The notes under the pieces were generated by a model. The model did not search any database and was not told the origin of the DNA. It saw nothing but the letters and a program-made list of their open reading frames with translations. Below, one piece after another: positions 1 to 6,974 of a DNA stretch of 42,542 nucleotides. The translations under genes and the position numbers were made by a program. This stretch comes from Terriglobia bacterium (lineage in GTDB: Bacteria; Acidobacteriota; Terriglobia; JAIQFV01), in contig JAIQFY010000043.1 of the NCBI GenBank assembly GCA_020072965.1, positions 1 through 42,542 on the forward strand, written 5' to 3'. The stretch's first letter is position 1. Every line of letters begins with the position of its first letter.

Positions 1-80
1 CCTTCTCCCGCCAGCATCCGATCCACTGCGAGCCTTTTAAACTCTCGACTGAAAACTCGCCTTTTCTTCGTCTGGGACAT
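1..80 (-). CDS. IS3-family transposase OrfA, N-terminal fragment
   Basis: The reading frame starts at ATG 80 on the minus strand and runs off the window after 26 codons. The visible protein begins MSQTKKRRVFSREFKRLAVD, which is the typical start of the HTH_Tnp_1 domain of IS3/IS911-type OrfA: a basic leader, then the R-x-F-S-x-E-F-K motif of the first helix. A good ribosome-binding site (AAGGAGAG) lies a few bases upstream. OrfA normally binds the element's inverted repeats and is joined to OrfB by a programmed frameshift. Whether the element is complete cannot be seen. The family call rests on only 26 residues. Confidence 0.6.
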   Translation of the reverse strand, partial: MSQTKKRRVFSREFKRLAVDRMLAGE

Positions 81-139
81 GGCTCTCCTTTGTGAGCACC
101 GTCCCTATTATCCATGTCTCAGTTTTGGGGTCCACTCCA
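1..139 (-). mobile_element. IS3-like insertion sequence, one end, cut by window edge
   Basis: The window begins inside an insertion sequence. The minus strand carries the first codons of a transposase OrfA from position 80, and the 25 bases at 115-139 look like an IS3-type end (minus strand TGGAGTGGACCCCAAAACTG onward). The end at about 139 is immediately followed by the REP-like arm GTGTCTGTCCCT at 140, so the element seems to have inserted into or beside a REP palindrome. The other end and any target duplication are outside the window. Seen: the OrfA start and end-like bases. Inferred: the exact boundary. Confidence 0.5.
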
Positions 140-235
140 GTGTCTGTCCCTTTTGTTTCGGCTGGTCCGGGCTAGGGACAGACACCTGGATTCGAGAATC
201 TTTCAAAAAGGTCGAGCGAAAAGGTGTCAGTCCCT
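140..235. repeat. REP-like palindrome cluster (GGTGTCTGTCCCT arms)
   Basis: Three arms of one short motif lie close together: GTGTCTGTCCCT at 140-151, AGGGACAGACACC at 174-186 and AGGTGTCAGTCCCT at 222-235. Arms 1 and 2 form a hairpin, and arms 2 and 3 form another with one mismatch. Further arm pairs occur at 1315-1377 and 27081-27140. Dispersed palindromes with this core are known in many bacteria beside RAYT (REP-associated) transposases. No RAYT gene is in this window, so the link is by motif only. Confidence 0.6.
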
Positions 236-243
236 GGCGGCCA

Positions 244-281
244 TAAAAAAAGCGATGGTCCCGATACTCGGGACCATCGCC
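244..281 (-). terminator. Rho-independent terminator of pilA
   Basis: A perfect inverted repeat, arms GCGATGGTCCCGA and TCGGGACCATCGC around a 3-base loop (252-280), is followed on the minus strand by a run of seven T. It starts 24 bases after the pilA stop codon, which is right for ending the pilA transcript. Confidence 0.9.
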
Positions 282-303
282 TTTGGATAAAACCGTGCAT
301 CCT

Positions 304-813
304 TTATTGAACAGGATCGTATTGCACTTTGACAGGTGGACCTACCGGAAATGCGTTTCCAGCTGATACTGCAAAGTACCTGACCACTGCATCAGTGCCA
401 CTGCAGTAACCAAATCGTGCGGCGCCTGCCTGAGGCGTTTGAGAGAATCCATACGACAGCGGGGGGGCTCCACTAACGGTCAACCCGGTTCCGCCATTGT
501 CAAGTATCCCTGCAACACCCTCTGCATAGACCTCTCCATGGAGTCCAGGAGCAACGGCCACATTGGCGAACCGGCCATCGAGCAAGCCCGCTGCCATCAA
601 ATTTGCAAAGGTTCCGAATTGCTGTGCGTTCGATGAGGAATAAGTGACTTCGGACGTATTAATTGTTCTCATGTCACCCACTGCTGACGATTCATTGGAT
701 GCTTGGCGAGATCTCAGCAAGCTAGGGATGGCGATCGTGGCAATGATCAGGATGATCGCTACGACGATCAGCAGTTCCAGGAGCGAGAAGCCTTTCGTAT
801 TTTTCTTTTTCAT
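304..813 (-). CDS. pilA: type IV major pilin / prepilin PilA
   Basis: This is the structural pilin of the type IV pilus (169 residues). The prepilin signal is canonical: a short basic leader MKKKNTKG, cleavage before F9, then FSLLELLIVVAIILIIATIA with the glutamate at mature position 5 that is needed for assembly. The hydrophobic N-terminal helix is followed by a globular part rich in Gly, Ala and Ser. Only one cysteine (in GYCSG) is visible, so the disulfide-bounded D-loop of many pseudopilins and pilins is absent. The start at 813 is chosen because GGAGGAT lies six bases upstream and the leader has normal length; an upstream ATG at 885 would add an atypical 24 residues. It is the last gene of the pil locus, with its own terminator and a sigma-54-like promoter. 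PilB extends it and PilT retracts it. Confidence 0.93.
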   Translation of the reverse strand: MKKKNTKGFSLLELLIVVAIILIIATIAIPSLLRSRQASNESSAVGDMRTINTSEVTYSSSNAQQFGTFANLMAAGLLDGRFANVAVAPGLHGEVYAEGVAGILDNGGTGLTVSGAPPLSYGFSQTPQAGAARFGYCSGTDAVVRYFAVSAGNAFPVGPPVKVQYDPVQ

Positions 814-865
814 GATTAGATCCTCCGGAGATTTATCGACCGCGATCATCGCAGCCTGCCCTAGT

Positions 866-887
866 TGATGCACACTGGAGTCCAAAG
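866..887 (-). promoter_or_regulatory. putative sigma-54 (-24/-12) promoter of pilA
   Basis: On the minus strand the bases TTGGACTCCAGTGTGCAT place GG and GC exactly 10 bases apart (GG at 883-882, GC at 871-870), as in the sigma-54 consensus TTGGCAC-N5-TTGCAT. The -24 CAC part is poor and the -12 box reads GTGC instead of TTGC. The predicted start site near 857 gives a leader of about 44 bases before pilA. A sigma-54 activator (PilR) is encoded in the same locus, which supports the call. The match is partial. Confidence 0.4.
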
Positions 888-910
888 GCCTCGGTCAAGT
901 TGACCGAGGC
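888..910. promoter_or_regulatory. 10-bp inverted repeat just upstream of the pilA -24 element
   Basis: Perfect arms GCCTCGGTCA and TGACCGAGGC are separated by 3 bases. The repeat lies immediately upstream of the sigma-54-like element of pilA. It could be an operator or activator site, or a hairpin ending transcripts from the gene at 1384-3339. It lacks a following T-run on the minus strand (CTTTGG only), so termination would be weak. Confidence 0.45.
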
Positions 911-1082
911 GCCCCCCCAATGCAACCGCTTGAAATTAATGGGTTTAAATTGGTGTTGTCGAAATTGCTCCTTGGGAGGGATTATTGCCAGTATGTCTCG
1001 AGGCAGTAGTAATTACACTTTCTGTGAGTCGCCATAACGTTTTATGTCAGAGAGGGTGGTGGGGGATATATTTGAAGGAAAG

Positions 1083-1298
1083 CGATGAATCGGTTAAATC
1101 GCGGGAGGGGGAGGATGGTGGACACTCCGATGAATCGGGGTGCTGTTTACAATGAGATTCGCAGCACCCGGATTAATCCGGGTGGGTAGACGTTCACAGA
1201 AACAAATCCAAACCGTTTCAACGGTTTCTAAATGAAACCGATGAATCGGTTGAATCCAGGGACGTTGGAGACAATTAACACCCCGATAAATCGGGGTG
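1083..1298. repeat. cluster of short palindromes with CCGAT/ATCGG core
   Basis: At least four palindromes lie within about 220 bases: CACCCGGATTAATCCGGGTG (1165-1184, perfect), AAACCGTT/AACGGTTT (1210-1227), AACCGAT/ATCGGTT (1236-1251) and CACCCCGAT/ATCGGGGTG (1279-1298). Imperfect copies start at 1083 and 1122. The blocks around 1122-1148 and 1278-1305 also share the flanks ACAC before and TG-GTTTA after, so they look like diverged copies of one element. The rest of the 570-base gap between pilA and the next gene shows nothing else that codes. Confidence 0.6.
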
Positions 1299-1314
1299 CC
1301 GTTTAAGAGACCAC

Positions 1315-1377
1315 AGGGACAGACACCCGCTTTGCCGCCACCCCTGCGAAATTTCTTATGGGAAGGTGGCTGTCCCT
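1315..1377. repeat. REP-like hairpin
   Basis: Arms AGGGACAGACACC (1315-1327) and GGTGGCTGTCCCT (1365-1377) pair with one mismatch. They are the same motif as at 140-235 and 27081-27140. The hairpin ends seven bases before the stop codon of the next gene and may stabilise or end its transcript. Confidence 0.55.
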
Positions 1378-1383
1378 AACCCT

Positions 1384-3339
1384 CTACCTCGCATTCAATT
1401 CCGCTTCTATCTTCTTTCTCAGTGCTTGATCCTTGGCATCCTGTAGGGCACGGGTCCATTGTGAGCGTGCCTCCTCAACCCGGTTCAGGCTCTTTAGTGT
1501 GTTCCCGAATTGCCACCGCGCTTCAGCATCACCCGGACTGAGCCGCACCAAATGGTCCCATGTGTCCGCAGCGGCTTGCATATCCCTACGGGCCATTTGG
1601 AGCCGGGCCAGGTTGTAAAGCGCTTCCTTCGACTGAGGGTCGATTCCCAAAGCCCTACGAAAGGTTTTTTCGGCAGCGGAGAGATCGTCTCTTCTGAACT
1701 GGAGTGTTCCCAGGTTGTTGTAGGCCTCCACAAGACTGGGATCGACCTGGATGGCGTGCTCAAAACTCTGGAGGGCGCGATCGCTCTCAGTGAGGTTCAT
1801 CTGGGCTAGACCGAGGTTGTTCATCACCGCGGGGTTTTCAGGCGCGAGTCTCGCCGCTTCGAGCAGTTCCCGCTCCGATTCGGCAAAGCGCCGGTGTTCC
1901 AACAATGCCAGTCCTCGATTGTAACGGACATCCCAGGAATGCGGTCGGTTCACCTCGGCCCTGCTCCACAAGGCCACGGAATCGTGCCAGATTCTGTTTC
2001 CCTGGGCAGTCCCAGCCACGAAACCAACAACAAGGGCCGCGGTCAGTCCTATTTGAGGCCAGCCTGGCTTGATTCTTGTTAGCAGCAGAATCCAGAACAG
2101 CGCGATTCCGACGCAAAATCCCACGGAAGGTAAGTACGCGTATCGATCCTGCACCAGGTACTCGGGGTGAAATGCCCTTAAATTCAGCACTGGGAGCAAT
2201 GGAATCCAGAACAGAAGACCCGCAAAAACAAAGGCATTGATGCCTGTTTTGTCTTGATACGCCGACAGAAACCTCCAGAGCCAAAACAGAATAATCGCGA
2301 GGAGGACCAGGATCAAAGTGGAGATCAAGAATGCCCGGGATGTTCCGCTGTGAATAAAGTCAACACAGTAAATCAGGCTCAGCCGGAATGGAAAAGTCAA
2401 GTGCACCAGATAGCTTGACAGCACTGAGGGAATCGTGAGGATCACATCGAATATGGCGACGTCCTTGTTGAGGGGGTGCTCCCAACCTAGAAATCCCAAC
2501 CCCCGGTAGCGGTCCAACAGATAAAGGAGACTGATGATAAGGAAGCCTGAAGAGTGAACCAGGACTCTGCGAATCCCGTCGAAGGGATGACTTGGCAGCC
2601 GGCTGCCTCCATTTCTTTCCGGGAGCAGCAACTCCAGCCCGATCACAACAAGAGTCAGGCTCAGGGCGCTCTCTTTGAACATCGTCGAAACAGCAAAAAA
2701 AGTCAGCGACAATATCCAGTACCGGATGGCATGCGTGCTTCGTGCCCGCAAATAAAAGAACAGCGAGAGCAGGAAGAATAACGTCAGAAGCGCATGCGCT
2801 CCTGCGGTCGCCCACGCGATCGCCTGCGAATGAATGGGATGGACGGCAAACAAAATGGCAGTCACTGCGGCGATGGACTTTTGGCCGAGAAATTCCCGTA
2901 CTGTGAGAAACACGAGCAGGGTCGCCCCCAAGTGCACCAGGATACTCAAGAGGTGCCACCCGGGCGTCCACAGGTGGAACCAGCGGTAGCCTAACATCAG
3001 ACAGAGAGTAAACAGGCGGCCGTGATAAGGGAGAGCAATGTCCCTCGAATAATTCGTTGAAAAGACCAGTTCATCCGTGGTCAGCACCCTCACCAGATTG
3101 AATGGGGCCCGAAGGCTTTCATTGTGGACGATGTACTTGACGTCATCAAAAACGAATTCGCCGGAGAGGGAATTGGCAAAGGCCAGGAGGACGAGCAAGA
3201 GCAGGGCAGCAAGGATTTTATAGGTAGGAAGAGATTCAAGCCAGGAGAACTCGAGCGGAAGCAGGGCCAACGCCGATTCGGAGGGTTGACCGAAGGTCGG
3301 TGTCTGCCTGTGAACTTTGGGTTTCGATCTGGATCGCAC
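1384..3339 (-). CDS. TMTC-like multi-pass membrane protein with C-terminal TPR repeats (candidate glycosyltransferase)
   Basis: The protein has 651 residues. Residues about 40-460 hold roughly ten or more hydrophobic segments. After the first segment comes an acidic pair in FVFDDVKYIVHN (about 62-73), as in the first lumenal loop of GT-C enzymes and the TMTC/PMT O-mannosyltransferases. Residues about 470-650 hold about five TPR repeats (for example the stretches starting RYNRGLALLEH, NNLGLAQMNL, NNLGTLQFRR, YNLARLQMAR). That architecture, a GT-C-like membrane half plus periplasmic TPRs, is typical of TMTC-type proteins, which transfer sugars to proteins. Lying between pilR and pilA, it could modify the pilin; this is inference. 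The start is GTG 3339; an in-frame stop lies just upstream, so no longer form is possible. No clear ribosome-binding site is visible. A non-catalytic TPR membrane scaffold is the main alternative. Confidence 0.75.
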   Translation of the reverse strand: MRSRSKPKVHRQTPTFGQPSESALALLPLEFSWLESLPTYKILAALLLLVLLAFANSLSGEFVFDDVKYIVHNESLRAPFNLVRVLTTDELVFSTNYSRDIALPYHGRLFTLCLMLGYRWFHLWTPGWHLLSILVHLGATLLVFLTVREFLGQKSIAAVTAILFAVHPIHSQAIAWATAGAHALLTLFFLLSLFFYLRARSTHAIRYWILSLTFFAVSTMFKESALSLTLVVIGLELLLPERNGGSRLPSHPFDGIRRVLVHSSGFLIISLLYLLDRYRGLGFLGWEHPLNKDVAIFDVILTIPSVLSSYLVHLTFPFRLSLIYCVDFIHSGTSRAFLISTLILVLLAIILFWLWRFLSAYQDKTGINAFVFAGLLFWIPLLPVLNLRAFHPEYLVQDRYAYLPSVGFCVGIALFWILLLTRIKPGWPQIGLTAALVVGFVAGTAQGNRIWHDSVALWSRAEVNRPHSWDVRYNRGLALLEHRRFAESERELLEAARLAPENPAVMNNLGLAQMNLTESDRALQSFEHAIQVDPSLVEAYNNLGTLQFRRDDLSAAEKTFRRALGIDPQSKEALYNLARLQMARRDMQAAADTWDHLVRLSPGDAEARWQFGNTLKSLNRVEEARSQWTRALQDAKDQALRKKIEAELNAR

Positions 3340-3404
3340 TGAGATGATGTCTTATGCAGGGTGCCCGGAATCCATGTGGATCCGCAGGATTTTTGAAGAA
3401 CCAT

Positions 3405-3505
3405 TTAACCGCAAAGTGCGCAATGGAATCGCAAAGGCCGCTAAATCCCTCCTAATGAAGTGTCCTTTTTGCGCACTTGCTGCCCACTTGGCGGACTTTG
3501 CGGTT
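3405..3505. repeat. imperfect inverted repeat, pilR to TMTC-like gene
   Basis: The arm TTAACCGCAAAGTGCGCAA (3405-3423) faces TTGCGCACTT (3469-3478) and CTTTGCGGTT (3496-3505). The right arm is split by an 17-base insertion. It fills most of the 197-base spacer and is non-coding. Confidence 0.5.
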
Positions 3506-3536
3506 CGCTCTTGTACGCACTTAACCTTCAGGTACC

Positions 3537-4907
3537 CTATTTCTGAATATTATATTTCGCCATGTAATGCCGAAAGGAGCGGTAGGTCATCTTCAAGAGC
3601 TCTGCGGCCCGGGTCTGGACCCCGTCGGCTTTTCGCAGGGCGGCTTCCAGAAGCTTTCTTTCCACCTCGGAGATCTGCTGATCGAAATTGATTCCCTCCT
3701 GAGGAAAAGACGCCTCGATTTCAGGAATCTTAATCTCGGGCATCACAATGCGCTCCGGCAATCGCTCCAGTTTCAATGTTTCCGTGGATTCAAACGCCAC
3801 TGCCCGCTCGATCGTGTTTTCGAGCTCACGGACGTTACCCGGCCATTCATAGGCCTCCAGCGCTCCGTACACTTCCGGTTCCACGGCGGTAATGCTTTTA
3901 CCCATCGTTTTAGAGAAGCGCTTTACAAAGTGATCTGTGAGGGCTCGAATATCTTCCCTTCTTTCCCGCAGCGGCGGCACGGGGATTGGAATCACCGAAA
4001 TTCGGTAATACAGGTCCTCGCGGAAGCTCTTCTCCGCCACCATCTTCTGCAGGTTGCGATTGGTGGCGGCAATGACCCGCACATCCACTGCAATCTCCTC
4101 GGTTCCCCCGACCGGGCGAATCTTGAGATCCTGGAGGACGCGGAGCAATTTCACCTGCATGGTGGGGCTCATTTCTCCGATCTCGTCCAGAAAGATCGTC
4201 CCCCGGTCCGACACCTCAAACAGTCCTTTTCGATTGCTGGAGGCGCCCGTAAACGCCCCTTTGACGTAACCAAACAACTCCGACTCCAGGAGCGTCTCGG
4301 GAAAGGCGCCACAGTTGATGGAGGTAAAGGGCTCGCGCTCGCGCGGACTTAACCGATGTAGGGCCCGGGCCACCAGTTCCTTCCCCGTGCCGCTGTCTCC
4401 GGTGATCAGGACGGTGCTATTGGTGGAAGCGACCGTGTGAATCAACTCGGTCAACGCCCGCATGGCGGCGCTCGTTCCAATGAGGTTCTCGATGCCGCTC
4501 AAACGTCCGAGTTCATGCTTCAGGCCACGGTTCTCCTGCCGGACCTTCATTTCCTGCAATTCTTTCTCGACCACGACCTGGAGCTCATCAACAAAACTCT
4601 CGGTTTTGATGATGTAATTGTTCGCCCCCATCCGGAGCGCCTGGATCGCCGTCGAAGTTGAGGCAAAGGCCGTCATAAAGATGAACACGGCGTCAGGCAC
4701 CAGCGAACGGGCTTCTTGCAAAAGCTCGAGCCCTGTCATGCCTGGCATCTTGATGTCAGAGATCACCAGGTCAACGGATTCTTTGGAGAGAAGATCCAGG
4801 GCAGCACGACCACTGGAGGCCGTTTTCACCTCGTAGCCGTCCCGCTTAAAAACGATTTCCAGCAGGTCACAAATCGATTTTTCGTCGTCAACAATGAGAA
4901 GTTTCAT
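3537..4907 (-). CDS. pilR: sigma-54-dependent response regulator PilR
   Basis: This NtrC-family activator has 456 residues. The receiver domain (1-120) has the acidic pair D7/D8, the phosphoacceptor D51 (VISDIKMPG) and K101. The AAA+ domain (about 140-370) has Walker A GDSGTGKE (170-177), the sigma-54 contact loop GAFTGA (217-222) and Walker B GTIFLDEIGEM (236-246). A Fis-type helix-turn-helix closes the protein (about 432-452). All residues needed for phosphorylation-dependent sigma-54 activation are present. It lies 197 bases downstream of pilS and upstream of pilA, the order seen in Geobacter and Myxococcus, where PilR activates pilA. A sigma-54-like element at 866-887 fits that role. The C-terminal domain matches Fis type but its target site is not known here. 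Confidence 0.93.
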   Translation of the reverse strand: MKLLIVDDEKSICDLLEIVFKRDGYEVKTASSGRAALDLLSKESVDLVISDIKMPGMTGLELLQEARSLVPDAVFIFMTAFASTSTAIQALRMGANNYIIKTESFVDELQVVVEKELQEMKVRQENRGLKHELGRLSGIENLIGTSAAMRALTELIHTVASTNSTVLITGDSGTGKELVARALHRLSPREREPFTSINCGAFPETLLESELFGYVKGAFTGASSNRKGLFEVSDRGTIFLDEIGEMSPTMQVKLLRVLQDLKIRPVGGTEEIAVDVRVIAATNRNLQKMVAEKSFREDLYYRISVIPIPVPPLRERREDIRALTDHFVKRFSKTMGKSITAVEPEVYGALEAYEWPGNVRELENTIERAVAFESTETLKLERLPERIVMPEIKIPEIEASFPQEGINFDQQISEVERKLLEAALRKADGVQTRAAELLKMTYRSFRHYMAKYNIQK

Positions 4908-4919
4908 AAGGTCGAATTA

Positions 4920-5103
4920 GGACGCGGATGAACACCGACGAACACGGAAGTAGTTGGGTTAAAAGCAATGGCTTGCGTTCAAATGCTCATGACCAAGATC
5001 GGAATGACCCATGCGACGGAACCCCTGTCGTGCATCAAACGGGCCGACTCAATTCACCCCTACTATATTTATTTCTGTGTTTGTCGGTGTTTGTCTGTGT
5101 CCC
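4920..5103. repeat. long-loop inverted repeat between pilS and pilR
   Basis: The left arm (4920-4947, containing GAACACCGACGAACACGG) is complementary, with some mismatches, to the right arm (5075-5103, containing CTGTGTTTGTCGGTGTTTGT). The loop of about 127 bases has no convincing gene. Pairs of this type, built on ACACCGAC, look like a mobile or decaying repeat family. They may also uncouple pilS and pilR expression. Confidence 0.5.
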
Positions 5104-5104
5104 A

Positions 5105-6751
5105 TCAATGGACAGGGACAGGGACCTTGCAGGGGAGGGAGATTTCAAACACAGATCCCAGTCCCTGGCTCGAGTGCGCTTCGATGCGTCCGTGATGCGC
5201 CTGGACAATCTGATAAACAATCGCCAACCCTAACCCGGTGCCGTTGGCAAATGAAGAGTGGAACGGCTCGAAAATTCTGTCAATCCGATCCTCTTCAATG
5301 CCCACGCCGGTATCCCGAAACACAATTCTGACTTCGTCGTCGTCGGCCTTCTTCAGTTCGATGGTCAGGGTGCCGCCCTCCGGCATGGCCCGGATGGCAT
5401 TATGCGACAAATTCCAAAATACTTGCTTGATGAGATCGGGGTCGAGATGGCACTCCAGCGGACGCTGATCCGAGACACTTTCGATCCGATGCTGGGCGGT
5501 GACCTCCGGATTGTTATGCAACAAAGTCACCGTATCGTCCATCAACTCATTTAAATCCACGCTCCGGGGGTTGTACGTAATCTGACGCGAATAGATTAAA
5601 AACCCATCAATAATCTTATTGAGGCGCTGCGACTCGTGGAGCACGATGCTCATCAATTTATCCTGCTCTTCGTTCATGGGGACTTCCTTCCGGAGCAATC
5701 CCACCGAACCGGAAATGGAAGCCAGCGGATTGCGGATCTCATGAGCCATCCCCGCCGCCATTTCGCCCACGGCGGCCATGCGGTCCTTGGCGCGGATTTC
5801 CCCCTCCAAGTGTTTCATCTCAGTGAGGTCCTGAAAATTCACGAGGTATCCAATCAAAACATGCTGGTCCCCAAAGAGCGGAGAGGTAGACAGTCCGAGA
5901 AATTTTTCCTCCCCGGGCCGGTCTCGAAGAATGGAATCGACGCGGACGTTGCGACGCCCATCCCTCAGCTGATTGATGCAACGCTCAAAGTCGACGTCGG
6001 GAAAGGTCTCCTTGATAGATCGGCCAAGCACCTCGTCCCGGCGACGCCCAACGATTTCTTCCCCGGCGGGATTGAGCATGGTCACTTTTCCATCGAGGTC
6101 GGTGGTCAACAATCCTCCACGCAGGCTTTGAATGATATTATCATTGAGCGCCTTCAAGCTGGCGAGGGCTCCCGTCTTGTTAACCAGCTCTGCACCCTTG
6201 CGTCGAAGGTTTTCAGATAGATATCCGCTGAAATAACCCACCACGAGAAAAGCGAATGTGTTCAGGGTAATGAAAGCAATCAATGTCCTCAAAGATGGAC
6301 GTGACAGGGCGCTGCTCGGAATGAATCTCGCCTGGGTCAGGAGGAGAAGAGAAGCGTGTACCATGGAGGCCGAAAAAGCGGTAAGCAGGGCGCCTCGCTG
6401 ATAAAGGACCAGGCTGGAAAAAGCGATCGGTAGAAAATAGAGGATCGAGAAATAGCTCTCGGTTCCTCCCGTGAGGTAGATGATTAGGGTGATAGACACC
6501 AGATCGGTGACAATATGAGTCAGGGCTTGGACCAGGTAGTTGGAGGAATAGTTGACCCACAGAGAAAAAATCAGGGTCAAGGTCAAGGCAACCAGCAACA
6601 CCCCCATCACCGCCCCAAAAGGCACAGCGGGGGTGGCAATCCGCTCCACCCCGACCAGGATGCCGAGGATTACCGTGTAGATGACCACGCGGAGCTTTAG
6701 AAACCACAGCAACCAGTCACGGATCTCAGACGCTGCTACCGCGTTAGCCAC
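5105..6751 (-). CDS. pilS: membrane sensor histidine kinase PilS
   Basis: The protein has 548 residues. Six hydrophobic segments fill residues about 15-180, the usual PilS membrane anchor. A PAS domain follows (about 200-310), then the HisKA phosphoacceptor helix with H337 in GMAHEIRNPL. The ATP-binding domain has the N box (N447, NLSHNAIRAM), the G1 box DTGVG (481-485) and G2 box GTGLGLA (504-510). All catalytic motifs are intact. The likely partner is PilR, encoded next. In the family, PilS senses pilin level through its membrane domain. The start is GTG 6751 with GGAG about ten bases upstream. The 217-base gap to pilC is filled by tandem repeats, so pilS may have its own promoter. Confidence 0.92.
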   Translation of the reverse strand: MANAVAASEIRDWLLWFLKLRVVIYTVILGILVGVERIATPAVPFGAVMGVLLVALTLTLIFSLWVNYSSNYLVQALTHIVTDLVSITLIIYLTGGTESYFSILYFLPIAFSSLVLYQRGALLTAFSASMVHASLLLLTQARFIPSSALSRPSLRTLIAFITLNTFAFLVVGYFSGYLSENLRRKGAELVNKTGALASLKALNDNIIQSLRGGLLTTDLDGKVTMLNPAGEEIVGRRRDEVLGRSIKETFPDVDFERCINQLRDGRRNVRVDSILRDRPGEEKFLGLSTSPLFGDQHVLIGYLVNFQDLTEMKHLEGEIRAKDRMAAVGEMAAGMAHEIRNPLASISGSVGLLRKEVPMNEEQDKLMSIVLHESQRLNKIIDGFLIYSRQITYNPRSVDLNELMDDTVTLLHNNPEVTAQHRIESVSDQRPLECHLDPDLIKQVFWNLSHNAIRAMPEGGTLTIELKKADDDEVRIVFRDTGVGIEEDRIDRIFEPFHSSFANGTGLGLAIVYQIVQAHHGRIEAHSSQGLGSVFEISLPCKVPVPVH

Positions 6752-6774
6752 TCAGGATATCTCCGGGGTTAAAG

Positions 6775-6816
6775 ATAGGTAATAGGGCATAGGTAATAGG
6801 GCATAGGTAATAGGGG
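6775..6816. repeat. tandem repeat, three 14-bp units (ATAGGTAATAGGGC)
   Basis: Three head-to-tail copies of ATAGGTAATAGGGC occupy 6775-6788, 6789-6802 and 6803-6816, the last with one change. Each 14-mer is two copies of a diverged 7-mer. The same 7-mer family appears in opposite orientation at 6926-6974. Confidence 0.85.
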
Positions 6817-6925
6817 CCCAGGTAAAAGGTCTTAGGCCTTTGGCAGTGAACAACAGGAAAAAGAAAAGGTGGGAGTGAAAGGAGCTCGTGAATCAATCGG
6901 CAGAGGGAAGCACCTTAGGCTGAAA

Positions 6926-6974
6926 CCTATCCCCTATCCCCTATCCCCTATGACCTATCACCTATCACCTATCC
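6926..6974. repeat. tandem 7-bp repeat (CCTATCC/CCTATCA), overlaps pilC stop
   Basis: About seven copies of a CCTAT(C/G)(C/A)-type 7-mer run through the intergenic end and over the pilC stop codon (6969-6971). It is the reverse complement of the 7-mer in the repeat at 6775-6816, so the two arrays could pair across about 110 bases. Slippage here could alter the pilC end or the spacer. Confidence 0.8.

Noticed and set aside
5105-5130. REP-like GGGACAGGGACC at the pilS end
   Set aside because: It encodes the C-terminal residues of PilS and has no complementary arm of the same family.
6775-6974. CRISPR-like arrays
   Set aside because: Units are 7 or 14 bp with no spacers and no cas genes; they are simple tandem repeats.
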